This document shows, in pieces, positions 21,801 through 34,423 of a stretch of DNA of 64,000 nucleotides. Position 1 is the stretch's first letter; every line of letters starts with the position of its first letter. Under the pieces are notes generated by a model that searched no databases, was not told where the DNA came from, and was given only the letters and a program-made list of their open reading frames with translations. The DNA is from Amaranthus tricolor (Eukaryota; Streptophyta; Magnoliopsida; Caryophyllales; Amaranthaceae), in assembly GCF_026212465.1 (NCBI RefSeq), contig NC_080061.1, forward strand, positions 19,950,141 through 20,014,140, given 5' to 3'. The position numbers were made by a program, and so were the translations under genes.

Positions 21801-24800
21801 AAAAACGCTAAAAAACCTCAAAAAAGCAACCTAGCACGTAATATCAAGCATATGACTATTGTTTTCGATTCTAACCACTTCAACACAACATTTTACACCA
21901 AATAGTGTTGTGTGCCAAGAATCGTAGCAAACAAACAAAGTTTGAACCCCTTTATGCGAGAAAATACCAAAAACGCTTAAAAACCTCAAAAACGCAACTT
22001 AGCACGTAATATCAAGCATATGACTATTGTTTTTGATTCAAAACATTTCAACAAAATAATATATGCCAAATAGTGTTGGGTGGCATTTTTCGTGGCAAAC
22101 AAACCAAGTTTGAACCACTTTATATGAGAAAGTACCAAAAACGCTTAAATACCTCAAAAACGCAACTTAGCAAGTAATATCAAGCATATGACTGTTGTTT
22201 TAGATTCAAACCATTTCAAAACTATAATATATACCAAATAGTAATGTGTGCCATTTTTTATGGCAAAAAAACCAAATTTGAATCACTTTATGCGAGAAAG
22301 AGCCAAAAACGCTAAAAAACCTCAAAAATGCAACCTAGCACATAATATCAAGGATATGACTATTGTTTTCGATTCAAACCATTTCTACACAATAATATAT
22401 ACCAAATAGAGATGTGTTCAATTTTTTGTGGCAAACAAACCAAGTTTGAACTACTTTATGCCAGAAAGTGCCAAAAACGCTAAAAAAAATCAAAAAAAAT
22501 GAACCCTAGCACAGAATATCAAGCATATGAACATTGTTTTTGATTCCAACCATTTCAAAAAATTATTATACACCAAATAGTGTTGTGTGCCATGTTTCGT
22601 GGCAAACTAAACCAAGTTTAAACCACTTTATGCGAGAAAGTGCCAAAAAGCTTTAAAAATCTCAAAACACAATTCAGCCCGTAATATCAAGCATATGGCT
22701 ATTGTTTTTGTTTCTAACCATAGTGACAGAATAATATATATCAAACAGTATCGTGTGACATGTTTCGTAGAAAAAAACCAAGTTTGAACCACTTTATGTG
22801 AGAAAGTGCCAAAAAAGCTTTAAAAACCTAAAAAAACAAATTTAGCATGTAATATCAAGCATATGAGTATTGTTTTCGTTTCTAACCACTTCAAAACAAT
22901 AATATATACAAATAATAGTGATGTGTGCCTTTTTTCGTGGTAAACAAACAGAGTTTGAACTAATTTATGCGAGAAAGTTCCAAAAATGCTAAAAAAACTT
23001 AAAGACCGCTACTTTGCACATAATGTCAAGTATATGACTATTGTTTTTAATTCTAACCATTTCAATATAATATTATATACCAAATAGTATTGTGTGCCAA
23101 GTTTAGTGACAAACAAATCAAGTTTTAACCACTTTACGCGAGAAAGCAATAAAAACACTTAAAAAACCTCAAAAACGCAACTAAGCACGTGATATCAAGA
23201 ATATGACTATTGTTTTTGATTCTAACCATTTCAACAAAATATTATATACAGTATAGTGTTGTGTGCCATGTTTCCTGGCAAAGAAACCAAGTTTGAACCA
23301 CTTTATGCGATTAAGTGCCAAAAAGCTTAAAAAAACCTCAAAATTCAACTTATTACGTAATCTAAAGCATATAACTATTGTTTTCGATTCTAACCATTTC
23401 AACACAATATTATATACCAAAAAGTGATGTGTGCCGTTTTTCGTGGTAAACAAACCAAGTTTTAATCACTTTATGCGAGAAAGTGCCAAAAACTCTAAAA
23501 AACCTCAAAAATGCAACCTAGCACATAATATCAAGCATATGACTATTGTTTTCGAATCTAACATTTGAACACAATATTTTACACCAAATATTGTTTTGTG
23601 CCAAGTTTCATGGTAAACAAACCACGTTTGAACCACTTTGTGCGAGAAAGTACCAAAAACGTTTAAAAACCTCAAAAACGCAACTTAGTAGGTAAAATCA
23701 AGCATATGACTATTGTTTTTGATTCAATCCATTTCAAAACAATAATATATACCACATAGTTTTGTGTTCCACTTTTCGTGGAAAACAAACCAAGTTTAAA
23801 CCACTTTATGCAAGAAAGTGCCAAAAAGCTTAAAAAACGTAAAAACGCAATTTAGCCCGTAATATCAGGCATATGGCTATTGTTTTCGATTCAAACCATT
23901 TCCATATAATAATATATTCCAAATAGTGTTGTGTGACGTGTTTCGTGGCAAACAATCAAGGTTTGAACCACTTTATGTGAGAAAGTGCCAAAAAAGCTTA
24001 AAAAACCTAAAAAAAACAAAATTTAGCATGTAATATCAAGCATATGACTATCGTTTTCGATTCTAACTATTTCAACACAATATTTTATACCAAATATTAT
24101 TGTATGCGAAGTTTCGTGCCAAACAAACCACGTTTGAACCACTTTATGCGAGAAAGTACCAAAAACGATTAAAAACCTCAAAAACGCAACTTAGCACGTA
24201 ATATCAAGCTTATGACTATTGATTTTGATTCAAACCACTTCAAAAAAATAATATATACCAAATAGTTTTGTGTTCAATGTTTCGTGGAAAACAAACCAAG
24301 TTTAAACCACTTTATGCAAGAAAGTGCCAAAAAGCTTAAAAAACTGCAAAACGCAATTTAGCCCGTAATATCAGGCATATGGCTATTGTTTTCGATTCAA
24401 ACAATTTTGATAGAATAATATATTCCAAATAGTGTTGTGTGACATGTTTCGTGGCAAACAAACCAAGTTTGAACCACTTTATGTGAGAAAGTGCCAAAAA
24501 AGCTTAAAAAACCTAAAAAAACAAAATTTAGCATGTAATATCAAGCATATGACTATCGTTTTCGATTCTAACTATTTCAACACAATATTTTATACCAAAT
24601 ATTGTTGTGTGCGAAGTTTCGTGCCAAACAAACCACGTTTGAACCACTTTATGCGAGAAAGTACCAAAAACGCTTAAAAACCTCAAAAACGCAACTTAGC
24701 ACGTAATATAAAGCATATGACTATTGTTTTTGATTCAAACCATTTCAAAACAATAATATATACCAAATAGTCTTGTGTTCCATGAGTCGTGGAAAACAAA

Positions 24801-26270
24801 CCAAGTTTAAACCACTTTATGCAAGAAAGTGCCTAAAAGCATAAAAAACTTCTAAGCGCAATTTAGCCCGTAATATCAGGCATATGGCTATTGTTTTCGA
24901 TTCAAACCATTTCGATAGAATAATATAATCCAAATAGTTTTGTGTGACATGTTTCGTGGCAAACAAACCAAGTTTGAACCACTTTATGTGAGAAAGTGCC
25001 AAAAAAGCTTTAAAAATCTAAAAAAACAAAATTTAGCATGTAATATAAAGCATATGACTATTGTTTTCGTTTCTAACCGTTTCAAGACAATAATACATAT
25101 CAAATCGTGATGTGTGCCATTTTTCGTGGCAAACAAACCAAGTTTGAACTACTTTATGCAAGAAAGTGCCAAAAACACTAAAAATAACATATAAAGCGCT
25201 ACGTAGCACATAATACCAAGTATATGACTATTCTTTTTAATTTTAACCATTTCAAGACAATATTATATACCAAATAGTGTTGTGTGCAAAGTTTCGTGGC
25301 AAACAAATTAAGTTTGAACCACTTTATGCGAGAAAGCACCAAAAACTCTTAAAAACGTGAAAAACGCAACTTAGCACGTAATATCAAGCATATGATTATT
25401 GTTTTTTATTCTAACTATTTCAACACAATATTATATACCTAATCGTGTTGTATGCCATGTTTCGTGGTTAACAAACCAAGTTTGAGCCACTTTATGCGAT
25501 TAAGTGCCAAAAAGCTTGAAAAACCTGAAAAAATGCAATTTAGCACGTAATATCAACCATATGGCTATGGTTTTTTATTCTAACCATTTCAAAAAAATTA
25601 TATATACCAAATAGTGATGTGTGCCATTTTATGTGGCAAACAAACCCAGTTTGAACCACTCTATGCGAGAAAGTGCCAAAAAGCATAAAAAAGCTCAAAA
25701 ACGCATCTTAGCACGTAATATCAAGCATATGACTATTGTTTTCTATTCTAACCATTTCAACACAATATTATATACCAAAAAGTGATGTGTGCCATTTTTC
25801 GTGGCATACAAACGAAGTATGAATCACTTTATGCGAGAAAGTGCCAAAAACGCTAAAAAACCTCAAAAATGCAACCTAGCACATAATATCAAGCATATGA
25901 CTATTTTTTTTCGATTCTAACTGTTTCAAGACAATATTTTACACCAAATATTGTTGTGTGCCATGTTTCGTGGCAAACAAACCACGTTTGAACCAAATTA
26001 TGCGAGAAAGTACCAAAAACGCTTAAAAACCTCAAAAACGCAACTTAGCACGTAATATCAAGCATATGGCTATTATTTTTGATTCAAACCATTTCTAAAC
26101 AATAATATATACCAAATTGTTTTGTGTTCCATGTTTCGTGGAAAACAAACCAAGTTTAATCCACTTTATGCAAGAAAGTGCCAAAAAGCTTAAAAAACTT
26201 CAAAACGCAATTTAGCTCGTAATATCAGGCATATGTCTATTGTTTTCGATTCAAACCATTTCGATAGAAT

Positions 26271-26275
26271 AATAT
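26271..26275. repeat. Left target site duplication (AATAT) of the solo LTR
   Basis: AATAT precedes the TG of the LTR and recurs at 28648-28652. Excising the LTR and one copy restores GATAGAATAATATATTCC, the normal satellite sequence. Confidence 0.93.
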
Positions 26276-28647
26276 TGTAACATCTCGGAATAACTCGGGT
26301 CGTACGAGAAGAGAAGATGGCCCTTTTAAAAACGAGATAAATATTATCCGAGTCAAACCGAGATGTTAGAAGGCTGTTAAAACGGATTTGTAATTTAAGG
26401 AAAGCTTGCGGATCGAGTTCTATTAGTGTTATTATGAACTACTAGATATAAGAAATTCTTAGCAGCGGGTAAGCACGAAAAGTTAAATCTACTTATTACA
26501 ACTTGAGAACGAAAATCGCCTCATAAAACCAAATGTTCTTTAAACTAAATTAGAAGTTCTTATCAAGACTTCTATATCCTAATGGTTTATTTCTTCAAGG
26601 GTCAATCCTCACTCCCCAAACCTGCAACTTAACTTACTGCTAGTCATAGCCCAGATAGGAAGCAACATCATCGCGGGGTCGTTAAGACCAAAAGTACACG
26701 TCAGCAATTGTCGCATATCAAGTAAATAATAACACAAGAGAAAGTTTTAATTTAATAGCTGTCAATTCACAGAACAGTACGCTTCGATCATGCTAATAAA
26801 GAATAATTATTTTCATGTAAAGATTAGTCAGCCATACTGCTGTACTATCCAGCCATACTGCCGGTACACTCCAATCTCCATAAGTGAGACATTACATTAG
26901 GGGGAGCTAACCCCTAAGCAAGTCTCTACCATAGACACTCGCCTTACTTCGGTGCCTATGGTTAAGTATGCATACCCCCGCGGTGGCTCATAATGCCCCC
27001 ATATACCGCGAGTAATTCATTTCCACCAATTGACGTCATACTACGTCCACTTTAAGGTTAGTGAGGTCATACTACCTCTGCTTATCAAAACAATGTATCA
27101 AAATTATTTATTCCGAAAGATAACATTATTCGTACTATATATCCATACTTCACTTTTGTATACCATTATTATATGATACATCGGACTAATGCGAACTTCG
27201 CTGCGTGTACATACCTTAAGCAAGATAACTAACTCACAAGCGTCTTAATCAATTCCCGGTCACGAATCGACTTCCTACAAGGTTCAATCGTATTCGGGAA
27301 ATAAGCACACATACACATTTTCCTCAAATCATCCATAACACACATATACAATTACAACCATACCTAGAATACTACACACAACATGAACATCCATCACATA
27401 CTATAACATGGTAAATGCACAAAACAGGACAGCCTATATAATCTGTCCAGAAACTCAACTTAAAACTGTCAAACTGAAAATCCGACTTCACCGTTGCGTC
27501 CGGAAGGCGTCAAAACCCCCGGGTACCAATTTTCATAATTTATAACATAGTATAAGTATTTTTAACTTAATTTCAAAGCCAAAAATGTTCCAAAAACACA
27601 TTTTTTTCACCATTTTCAAAACCTACGGGATTTTGTCATTTCATTTTTTTTTTATCACAAAAATATAAATTTCAATGATTTATTTCCTATTAAATCTAAA
27701 AAGAAATATTTACATAATTTTCATGATCATCTACAAAATAAATTTTAATTAATTATTTTTATTTTTTTTTTCCTCAAAAATAATTCTTTTTACACAAATG
27801 TACACACACATACACATCACATATATACATATATATTTCTCTACCAACATTATAAATTCCTCCTATTAATTAATAAAAATAAATTTCTAACACCACATAC
27901 ATTTTTTTCTATGAGCATCCATTTTTTTTATATATATATATTTTTTTCAATCATCCATCAAACAATTCTTCACACACATGTAAACATATCTAAAACCCTA
28001 AAAACCATACATTAATTTAGATAGAAAAAACATCATACTTTCACACATGAATTTTAAATCATGAACAAATCGTAAACTATAAAATAACACACATAAAAAT
28101 CATAGAAATCTAAATTAAAACTTAAAAAAATAAAACTAGGTTAAGAATTACTCACAATTGCACAAGAACAAAACACCAAAATTGATGAACCAAAGGGTGA
28201 TTTAGGCGTGAGGATTAGAGCATTTGGGAGTGTTTTCTTTACTTGCAAATGGTTTTGAAATGAAAGGATGTAAGGTAAGGAATTAATTAAAGAATTATGG
28301 GATTTAATTGTGATAATTGCCTTAACCATTCAATTACCAAAATGGAAGTTATAATCTTCCCCTAATTCCTTCATATGGCCGGCCAACCCATTCAATTCAC
28401 TCTTTTATTTTTATTTATTTATTTTTTTTGAAATTAAAGATAGATTAGGAAAAAGGTTTGGGCTTAAAATGGTTTTAATTGCCTTAAAAGTTGAAATCTC
28501 ATGATCTAACCCACTAACAAAATAAATAATAAAAAGAAAATATATTCTTTTAAAAAGAATAATAATAATAATAATAATAACAATAATAATAATAATAATA
28601 TTACTAGTAATTCATTTAATATATCGGAAAAATATCAGGGTGTGACA
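26276..28647 (-). mobile_element. Solo LTR of a chromovirus related to the full-length element
   Basis: This 2372-bp sequence begins TGTAACATCTCGG and ends GGTGTGACA, with a perfect 5-bp target duplication, and contains no internal retroviral domain. It shares short conserved blocks in the same order and orientation as the LTRs of the full-length element: AAGTATGCATACCCCC near 26,964 (against 6129), and CCGACTTC, TTGCGT, GGGTACCA and TTTCATAATTT near 27,481-27,540 (against 6657-6713). It is thus a different family of the same lineage, left after recombination between two LTRs. Orientation follows from the match. The rest (27,540-28,640) is AT-rich without coding potential; the 62-codon frame at 28,141-28,329 resembles nothing. 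Confidence 0.88.
28558..28602. repeat. (AAT)n microsatellite inside the solo LTR
   Basis: About fifteen AAT units with one AAC interruption, close to the right end of the LTR. Confidence 0.95.
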
Positions 28648-28652
28648 AATAT
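28648..28652. repeat. Right target site duplication (AATAT) of the solo LTR
   Basis: It follows the CA terminus and equals 26271-26275. The satellite resumes in register with ATTCCAAATCGTG. Confidence 0.93.
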
Positions 28653-29615
28653 ATTCCAAATCGTGTTGTGTGACATGTTTCGTGGCAGACAAACCAAGTT
28701 TGAACCACTTTATGTGAGAAAGTGCCAAAAAAGCTTTAAAAACCTAAAAAAAAATTTAGCATGTAATATCAAGCATATGACTATTGTTTTCGTTTCTAAC
28801 CATTTAACACAATAATATATATCAAATCGTGATGTGTGCCATTTTTCGTGGCAAACAAACCATGTTTGAACTACTTTATGCAAGAAAGTGCCAAAAACGC
28901 TAAAAAAAACCTAAAAAGCGCTACTTAGCACATAATACCAAGTATATGACAATTGTTATTAAATTAAACCATTTCAAGACAATATTTTATACCAAATAGT
29001 GTTGTGTGCAAAGTTTCGTGGCAAACAAATCAAGTTTGATCCACTTTATGCGAGAAAGCACCAAAAACGCTTAAAAACGTGAAAAACGCAACTTAGCACG
29101 TAATATCAAGCATATGATTATTGTTTTTATTCTAACCATTTCAACACAATATTATATACCTAATCGTGTTGTGTGCCATGTTTCGTGGTTAACAAACCAA
29201 GTTTGAGCCACTTTATGCGATTAAGAGCCAAAAAGCTTGAAAAACCTCAAAAAATGCAATTTAGCACGTAATGTCAACCATATGGCTATTGTTTTTTATT
29301 CTAACCATTTCAAAAAAATTATATATACCAAATAGTGATGTGTGCCATTTTATGTGGCAAACAAACCAAGTTTGAACCACTCTATGCGAGAAAGTGCCAA
29401 AAAGCATAAAAAAAGCTCAAAAACGCATCTTAGCACGTAATATCAAGCATATGACTATTGTTTTCTATTCTAACCATTTCAACACAATATTATATACCAA
29501 AAAGTGATGTGTGCCATTTTTCGTGGCAAACAAACGAAGTATGAATCACTTTATGCGAGAAAGTGCCAAAAACGCTAAAATACCTCAAAAATACAACCTA
29601 GCACATAATATCAAG

Positions 29616-29656
29616 CATATGACTTTTTTTTTCGATCACGTAATATCAACCATATG
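29616..29656. repeat. Satellite monomer reduced to about 35 bp
   Basis: Successive CATATG landmarks are only 35 bp apart (29,616 and 29,651). TTTTTTTTTCGAT joins CACGTAATATCAACC at about 29,636, removing most of a monomer. The join is also the left limit of the block shared with 36,080-37,440. Confidence 0.8.
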
Positions 29657-30999
29657 GCTATAGATTTTGATTCTAACAATTTTAACAAAATAGTGACGTG
29701 TGCCATTTTTTGTGCCAAACAAACCATGTTTGAACCACTTTATGCAAGAAAGTTACAAAAACGCTTAAAAACCTCAAAAACGCAACTTAGCACGTAATAT
29801 CAAGCATATGACTATTGTTTTTTATTCAAACCATTTAAAAACAATAATATATACCAAATAGTGTTATGTACCATGTTTCGTGGCAAACAAACCAAGTTTA
29901 AATAACTTTACGCAAGAAAGTGCCAAAAAGCTTAAAAAACCTCAAAACGCAATTTAGCCCGTAGTATCAAGCATATGGCTATTGTTTTTGATTCTAACAA
30001 TTTCGACAGAATAATATATTCCAAATAGTGTTGTGTGACATGTTTCGTGGCAAACAAACCAAGTTTGAACCACTTTATGCGAGAAAGTACCAAAAAAGCT
30101 AAAAAACCTCAAAAAAGCAACCTAGTACGTAATATCAAGCATATGACTATTGTTTTCGATTCTAACCACTTCAACACAATATTTTACACCAAATAGTGTT
30201 GTGTGCCAAGAATCGTGGAAAACAGACCAAGTTTGAACCACTTTATGCGAGAAAATACCAAAAACGCTTAAAAACCTCAAAAACGCAACTTAGCACGTAA
30301 TATCAAGCATATGACTATTATTTTTGATTCTAATCATTTCAACAAAATAATATATGACAAATAGTGTTGTTTGGCATTTTTCGTGGCAAACAAACCAAGT
30401 TTTAACCAGTTGATGCAAGAAAGTGCCAAAAACGCATAAAAAAGCTCAAAAACACAACTTAGCTCGTAATATCAATCATTTGAGTATTGTTTTCGTCTCC
30501 AACCATTTCAAAAAATTAATAGATACCAAATAGTTTTGTGTGCCATGTTTTGTGGCGAACAAACCAAGTTTAAACCACTTTATGTGAGAAAGTGCCAAAA
30601 AGCTTACAAAACCTAAAAAACGCAACATAGCACGTAATATCAAGCATATGGCTATCGATTTCGGTTCTAACCATTTCAACAAACTAATATATACCAAATA
30701 TTTATGTGTGCCACTTTTTGTGGCAAACAAACCATGTTTGAACCACTCTATCCGAGAAAGTGCCAAAAAGCTTAAAAAAACCTCAAAAACGCAACTTAGC
30801 ACATAATATGAAGCATATGATTATTATTTTTGATTCTAACCATTTCAACACAATACTATATACCGAATAGTTTTGAGTGCCATGTTTGGTGGTAAGAAAC
30901 CAAGTTTGAACCACTTTATGTGATTAAGTGCCAAAATGCTTAAAAAACGTCAATAGCGCAACTGAGCACGTAATATCAACCATATGGCTATTGTTTTTG

Positions 31000-33900
31000 A
31001 TTCTAACCATTTCAACAAAATTATAATTACCAAATAGAGATGCGTGCCATTTTTTGTGGCAAACAAACCAAGTTTGAACCACTCTATGCGAGAAAGTGCC
31101 AAATAGCTTAAAAACCTCAAAAACGCAACTTAGCACGTAATATCAAGCATATGACTATTGTTTTCGATTCTATCCATTCCAACACAATATTATATACCAA
31201 AAAGTGATGTGTGCCATTTTTCGTCGCAAACAAACCAAGTTTAATCACTTTATGCGAGAAAGTGCAAAAAACGCTAAAAAACCTCAAAAATGCAACCTAG
31301 CACGTAATATCAAGCATATGACTATTGTTTTCGATTCTAACCATTTGAAAAGAAATTAAACACCAAATATTGTTGTGTGCCAAGTTTCGTTGCAAACAAA
31401 CCACGTTACTGTATAATATATTTTAAAAATCTCAAAAACGCAACTTAGCACATAATATCAAGCATATGACTATTGTTTTTGATTCAAACCATTTCAAAAC
31501 AATAATATATAAAACCATTTCAAAACAATAATATATACCAAATAGTTTTGTGTACCATGTTTAGTGGAAAACAAACCACGTTCAAACCACTTTATGCAAT
31601 AAAGTGCAAAAAAGCTTAAAAAACTTCAAAACGCAATTTAGCCCGCAATATCAAGCATATGGCTATTGTTTTTGATTCTAACCATTTCGATAGAATAATA
31701 TAGTTCATTTAGTGTTGTTTGACAAGTTTCGTGGCAAACAAACCAAGTTTGAATCACATTATGTGAGAAAGTGCCAAAAAAGCTTTATAAACCTAAAAAA
31801 ACAAAATTTAGCATGTAATATCAAGGATATGACTATTGTTTTCGTTTCTAACCATTTCCACACAAAAATATATATCAAATCGTGATTTGTGCCATTTTTC
31901 GTGGCAAATAAACCAAGTTTGAACTACTTTATAAAAGAAAGTGCCAAAAACGTTAAAAAAAACTTAAAAAGCGCTACTTAGCACATAATACCAAGTATAT
32001 GACTATTGTTTTTAATTTTAACCATTTCAAGACAATATTATATACCAAATAGTGTTGTGCGCAAAGTTTCGTGGCAAACAAATCAAGTTTGAACCACTTT
32101 ATGCGAGAAAGCACCAAAAACGCATAAAAACCTCAAAAACGCAACTTAGCACGTGACTATTGTTTTTGATTCTAAAAACTTCAACACAATAATATATGCC
32201 AAATAGTGTTGTGTGCCATTTTTCGTGGCAAACAAACCAAGTTTTAAACACTTGATGCGAGAAAGTGCCAAAAACGCTTAAAAAACCTCAAAAACGCAAC
32301 TTAGCACGTAATATCAACCATATGAGTATTGTTTTCGTTTCTAACAATTTCAAAATAATAATATATACCAAATAGTGTTGTGTGCCATGTTTTGTGGTGC
32401 ACAAACCATGTTTAAACCACTTTATATGAGAAAGTTCCAAAAAGCTTACAAAACCTCAAAAACGGAACTGAGCACGTAATATCAAGCATATGGCTATTGT
32501 TTTCAGTTCTAACCATTTCAACACAATAATATATACGAAATAGTGATGTGTGCTATTTTTTGTGGCAAACAAACCAAGTTTGAACCACTTTCTATGAGAA
32601 AGTGCCAAAAAGCTTAAAAAACCTCAAAAACGCAACTTAGCACGTAATATCAAGCATATGGCTATTGTTTTTGGTTCTAGCCATTTCAACACAATAATAT
32701 ATACCAAACAGTGATGTGTTCCATTTTTTGTGGCAAACAAACCAAGTTTGAAACAATCTATGCGAGAAAGTGCCAAAAAGGTAAAAAAAACTCAAAAACG
32801 CAACTCAGCACGTAATATCAAGCATATGGCTATTGTTTTCGAATATAACCATTTCAACAAAATAATGTATACCAAATAGTGATGTGTCCCATTTTTTCGT
32901 GGTAAACAAACCATGTTTGAACAACTTAATGCGAGAATGTGACAAAAAAGCTAAAAAACATAAAAAAACGCAATTTAGGATGTAATATCAAGCATATGAC
33001 TATTGTTTTCGATTCTAACCATCTCAACACAATAATATATACCAAATAGTGATGTGTGCAATTTTTCGTGGAAGACAATTCAAGTTTGAACCACTTTATA
33101 CGAGAAAGTGCCAAAAACGCTATAAAAACCTAAAAAACGAACCCAAGCACTTAATATCAAGCATATGAACATTGTTTTCAATTCTAACCATTTCAAAATA
33201 TTATTATACACCAAATAGTGTTGAGTGCCATGTTTCGTGGCAAACAAACCAAGTTTAAACCACTTTATGCGAGAAAGTGCAAAAAAGCTTGAAAAACCTC
33301 AAAACTCAATTCAACCCGTAATATCAAGCATATGGCTATCGTTTTCGTTTCTAACCATTTTGACAGAATAATATATTCCAAATAGTGTTGTGTGACATGT
33401 TTTGTGGAAAAAAACCAAATTTGAACCACTCTATGTGACAAAGTTCCAAAAAAGCTTAAAAAACCTAAAAAAAGAAAATTTAGCATGTAATATAAAGCAT
33501 ATGACTATTGTTTTTGTTTCTAAGCATTTCAACAAAATAATATATACCAAATTGTGTTGTGTGCCATGTTTTGTGGCGAACAAACCAAGTTTAAACCACT
33601 TTATGTAAGATATTCCCAAAAAGCTTACAAAACATAAAAAACACAACTTAGCACGTTATATCAAGCATATGACTATTGTTTTCGTTTCTAACCATTTCAA
33701 CACAATAATATATACCAAATAGTAATGTGTGCCATTTTTTGTGGCAAACGAACCAAGTTTGAACCACTATATGCCAGAAAGTGCCAAAAAGCCTTAAAAA
33801 CCTCAAAAACGCAACTTAGCACGTAACATCAAGCATATGGCTATTGTTTTCGATTCAAACCATTTCAAAAAAATAATATATACCAAATAGTGATGTGTGC

Positions 33901-34335
33901 CTTTTTTTGTGGTAAACAAACTAGGTTTGAACAGCTTTATACGAGAAAGTTACAAAAACGCTTAAAAAACCTAAAAAAAAACGCAATTTAGCTTGTAATA
34001 TCAAGCATATGACTATTGTTTTCGATTCTAACCATTTCAACACAATAATATATTCCAAATAGTGATCTGTGCAATTTTTCGTGGCAAACAAACCAATTTT
34101 GAACTACTTTATGCGAGAAAGTGCCAAAAACGCTAATAAAACCAAAAAAACGAACCCTAGCACATAATATAAAGCATATGAACATTGTTTTCGATTCTAA
34201 CCATTTCAACAAATTATTATACACCAAATAGTGTTGTGTGCCATGTTTCGTGGCAAACAAACCAAGTTTAAACCACTTTATGCGAGAAAGTGCTATAAAG
34301 CTTAAAAAATCTCAAAACGCAATTTAGCCCGTAAT
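31000..34335. repeat. Duplicated satellite block, copy 2 (empty-site copy)
   Basis: It matches 5040-5427 joined to 16,330-19,630. At the position of the gypsy insertion (about 31,354-31,359) it has only AAATTAAACACC, with no element and no duplicated ATTTT. It therefore preserves the pre-insertion arrangement in paralogous form. The left breakpoint of the match lies near 30,970-31,000, where similarity switches to 37.2-37.4 kb. Confidence 0.8.
31485..31536. repeat. 27-bp tandem duplication within a monomer
   Basis: AAACCATTTCAAAACAATAATATAT is followed at once by a second copy beginning AAAACCATTTC. The sister block at 16,450-16,500 has a single copy, so the duplication arose after the block was copied. 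Confidence 0.88.
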
Positions 34336-34341
34336 ATCAAG

Positions 34342-34423
34342 CATATGGCTATTGTTTTCGTTTATAACCATATAATATTGTCTTCGTTTATAACAAAATT
34401 TAAAATGTAATATCAAGCATATG
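34342..34423. repeat. Satellite monomer reduced to about 76 bp
   Basis: CATATG landmarks at 34,342 and 34,418. The intervening sequence repeats TTCGTTTATAAC (34,358 and 34,384), so local duplication and deletion both occurred. Confidence 0.75.

Larger units (their letters stand above)
16330..26270. repeat. ~168-bp satellite array, segment II
   Basis: About 59 monomers continue the array in the same orientation and register as the left flank of the gypsy element. The stretch 16330 to about 19,630 corresponds to 31,360-34,335, apart from whole-monomer gains and losses. Several monomers are shortened (near 16,375, 19,633 and 21,736-21,788). Monomer subtypes alternate: GGCATATGGC with TTTCGATAGAATAATATATTCC, AGCATATGAC with AACACAATATTTTACACC, and CCATATGAGT with GTGGCGAACAAACC. 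No obvious short higher-order unit is visible and no gene is supported. Confidence 0.96.

Noticed and set aside
28141..28329. 62-codon frame in the solo LTR as a captured host gene
   Set aside because: Low-complexity composition, no similarity to known domains, and lies in LTR sequence.
30476..30802. Minus-strand open frames of 60-120 codons with recurring ALSRIKWFKLGLFATKHGTQ-like peptides across the array
   Set aside because: They follow the satellite: 168 bp is 56 codons, so a stop-free frame carries over from monomer to monomer. The same peptide appears dozens of times with random breaks, many have non-ATG starts, and there is no domain or codon-selection signal.
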